This document shows, one piece after another, positions 6,550-6,776 of a stretch of 6,776 nt of DNA. The translations under genes were made by a program, and so were the position numbers. This DNA comes from Bacteroidota bacterium (GTDB taxonomy: Bacteria; Bacteroidota; Bacteroidia; Bacteroidales; Paludibacteraceae): assembly GCA_021804525.1 (NCBI GenBank), contig JAJZHJ010000077.1, positions 1 through 6,776 on the forward strand, given 5' to 3'. Positions within the stretch are counted from its first letter, which is position 1. Each line of letters opens with the position of its first letter. The notes beneath the pieces are model-generated. The model did not search any database. It saw nothing but the letters and a program-made list of their open reading frames with translations, and had not been told where the DNA came from.

Positions 6550-6649
6550 CTTGATAAAAAAGGTAACAAAAAAATCAAGACTCCGCCCGCCAATTTTTCG
6601 GCTCACCAGATGAGGCCAATCCTTATCAAAGAGCATCTGCAACAATACC

Positions 6650-6678
6650 GTTCATTTTCACTTCAAGTAAAAATGAAC
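6650..6678. repeat. 29 bp near-perfect palindrome
   Basis: GTTCATTTT (6650-6658) pairs with AAAATGAAC (6670-6678). After one C/A mismatch (6659 and 6669), ACTT (6660-6663) pairs with AAGT (6665-6668) around a central C at 6664. No T-run follows on the + strand, so it reads better as a protein-binding site or cruciform-type element than as a terminator. Confidence 0.65.
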
Positions 6679-6753
6679 AAACATAATGTGTCGACAAATT
6701 CTTTTCATCAATAATAAAACTATAAGAAGTTGATTTTCAATGTTTGTTCATTT
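6671..6753. repeat. 14 bp perfect inverted repeat, 55 bp apart
   Basis: AAATGAACAAACAT (6671-6684) and ATGTTTGTTCATTT (6740-6753) are exact reverse complements. The left arm overlaps the right half of the 29 bp palindrome, so the GTTCATTT core occurs three times: plus at 6650, minus at 6671-6678, plus at 6746. Between the arms, ATCAA (6708-6712) can pair with TTGAT (6730-6734), so a long transcript could fold into one extended stem-loop. The right arm also overlaps AATGTTTG (6739-6746), one base from the -7 consensus. Confidence 0.65.
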
Positions 6754-6776
6754 AATCACAGTAGAAAATAGACAGT

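Larger units (their letters stand above)
6550..6776. other. Intergenic tail without a convincing gene
   Basis: No family is recognised in any frame of this stretch, although open frames cross it. Near its left edge TCTTGAT (6549-6555) and ATCAAGA (6574-6580) form a 7 bp inverted repeat around an A-rich loop. A less A/T-rich patch at about 6581-6645 contains the imperfect hairpin GGCTCA/TGAGGCC (6600-6605 with 6611-6617). The rest is A/T-rich and carries the GTTCATTT repeats listed separately. The next gene lies outside the window. Confidence 0.5.

Noticed and set aside
6409..6714. 101-codon plus-strand open frame overlapping the end of rpsP
   Set aside because: It starts inside the rpsP coding region in another frame, runs through the rpsP terminator and has no family resemblance.

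Overview
The window looks like an ordinary chromosomal housekeeping segment from a member of the Bacteroidota, most likely the order Bacteroidales. Four things point there. No gene has a Shine-Dalgarno sequence ahead of its start. The Bacteroidota-type -7 promoter box TAnnTTTG occurs exactly, ahead of rpsP and ndk. The S16 protein carries a long Ala/Lys/Glu-rich C-terminal extension. The nucleoside diphosphate kinase is the 154-residue Bacteroidales form, with its own wording of the conserved motifs. All six genes are on the + strand and intact, and I see no mobile element, CRISPR array, tRNA or rRNA.

Layout. Bases 1-143 are a non-coding, A/T-rich leader with nested inverted repeats. Next come ispD (144-812, isoprenoid precursor synthesis) and recG (849-2948, fork-remodelling helicase), 36 bp apart and probably one transcript. 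After an 81 bp gap holding a candidate promoter come ndk (3030-3494) and a secreted M23 metallopeptidase (3519-4364), 24 bp apart. They end in a perfect 16-bp-stem terminator at 4399-4434. A dGTPase-type HD phosphohydrolase follows. Its longest open frame begins inside that terminator, so the real start is 4465 or 4480. Last is rpsP (5937-6479), with its own promoter, a leader that can fold two ways, and a clear intrinsic terminator (6514-6549). The final ~225 bases have no convincing gene but hold a compact set of inverted repeats built on GTTCATTT.

Functionally the genes belong to separate core processes: the MEP isoprenoid pathway, DNA repair, (d)NTP balance (ndk makes NTPs and dNTPs; the dGTPase removes dNTPs), cell-wall remodelling and translation. 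I found no sign of a new multi-gene system. The parts worth a second look are non-coding: the repeats at the two window ends and the rpsP promoter/leader.
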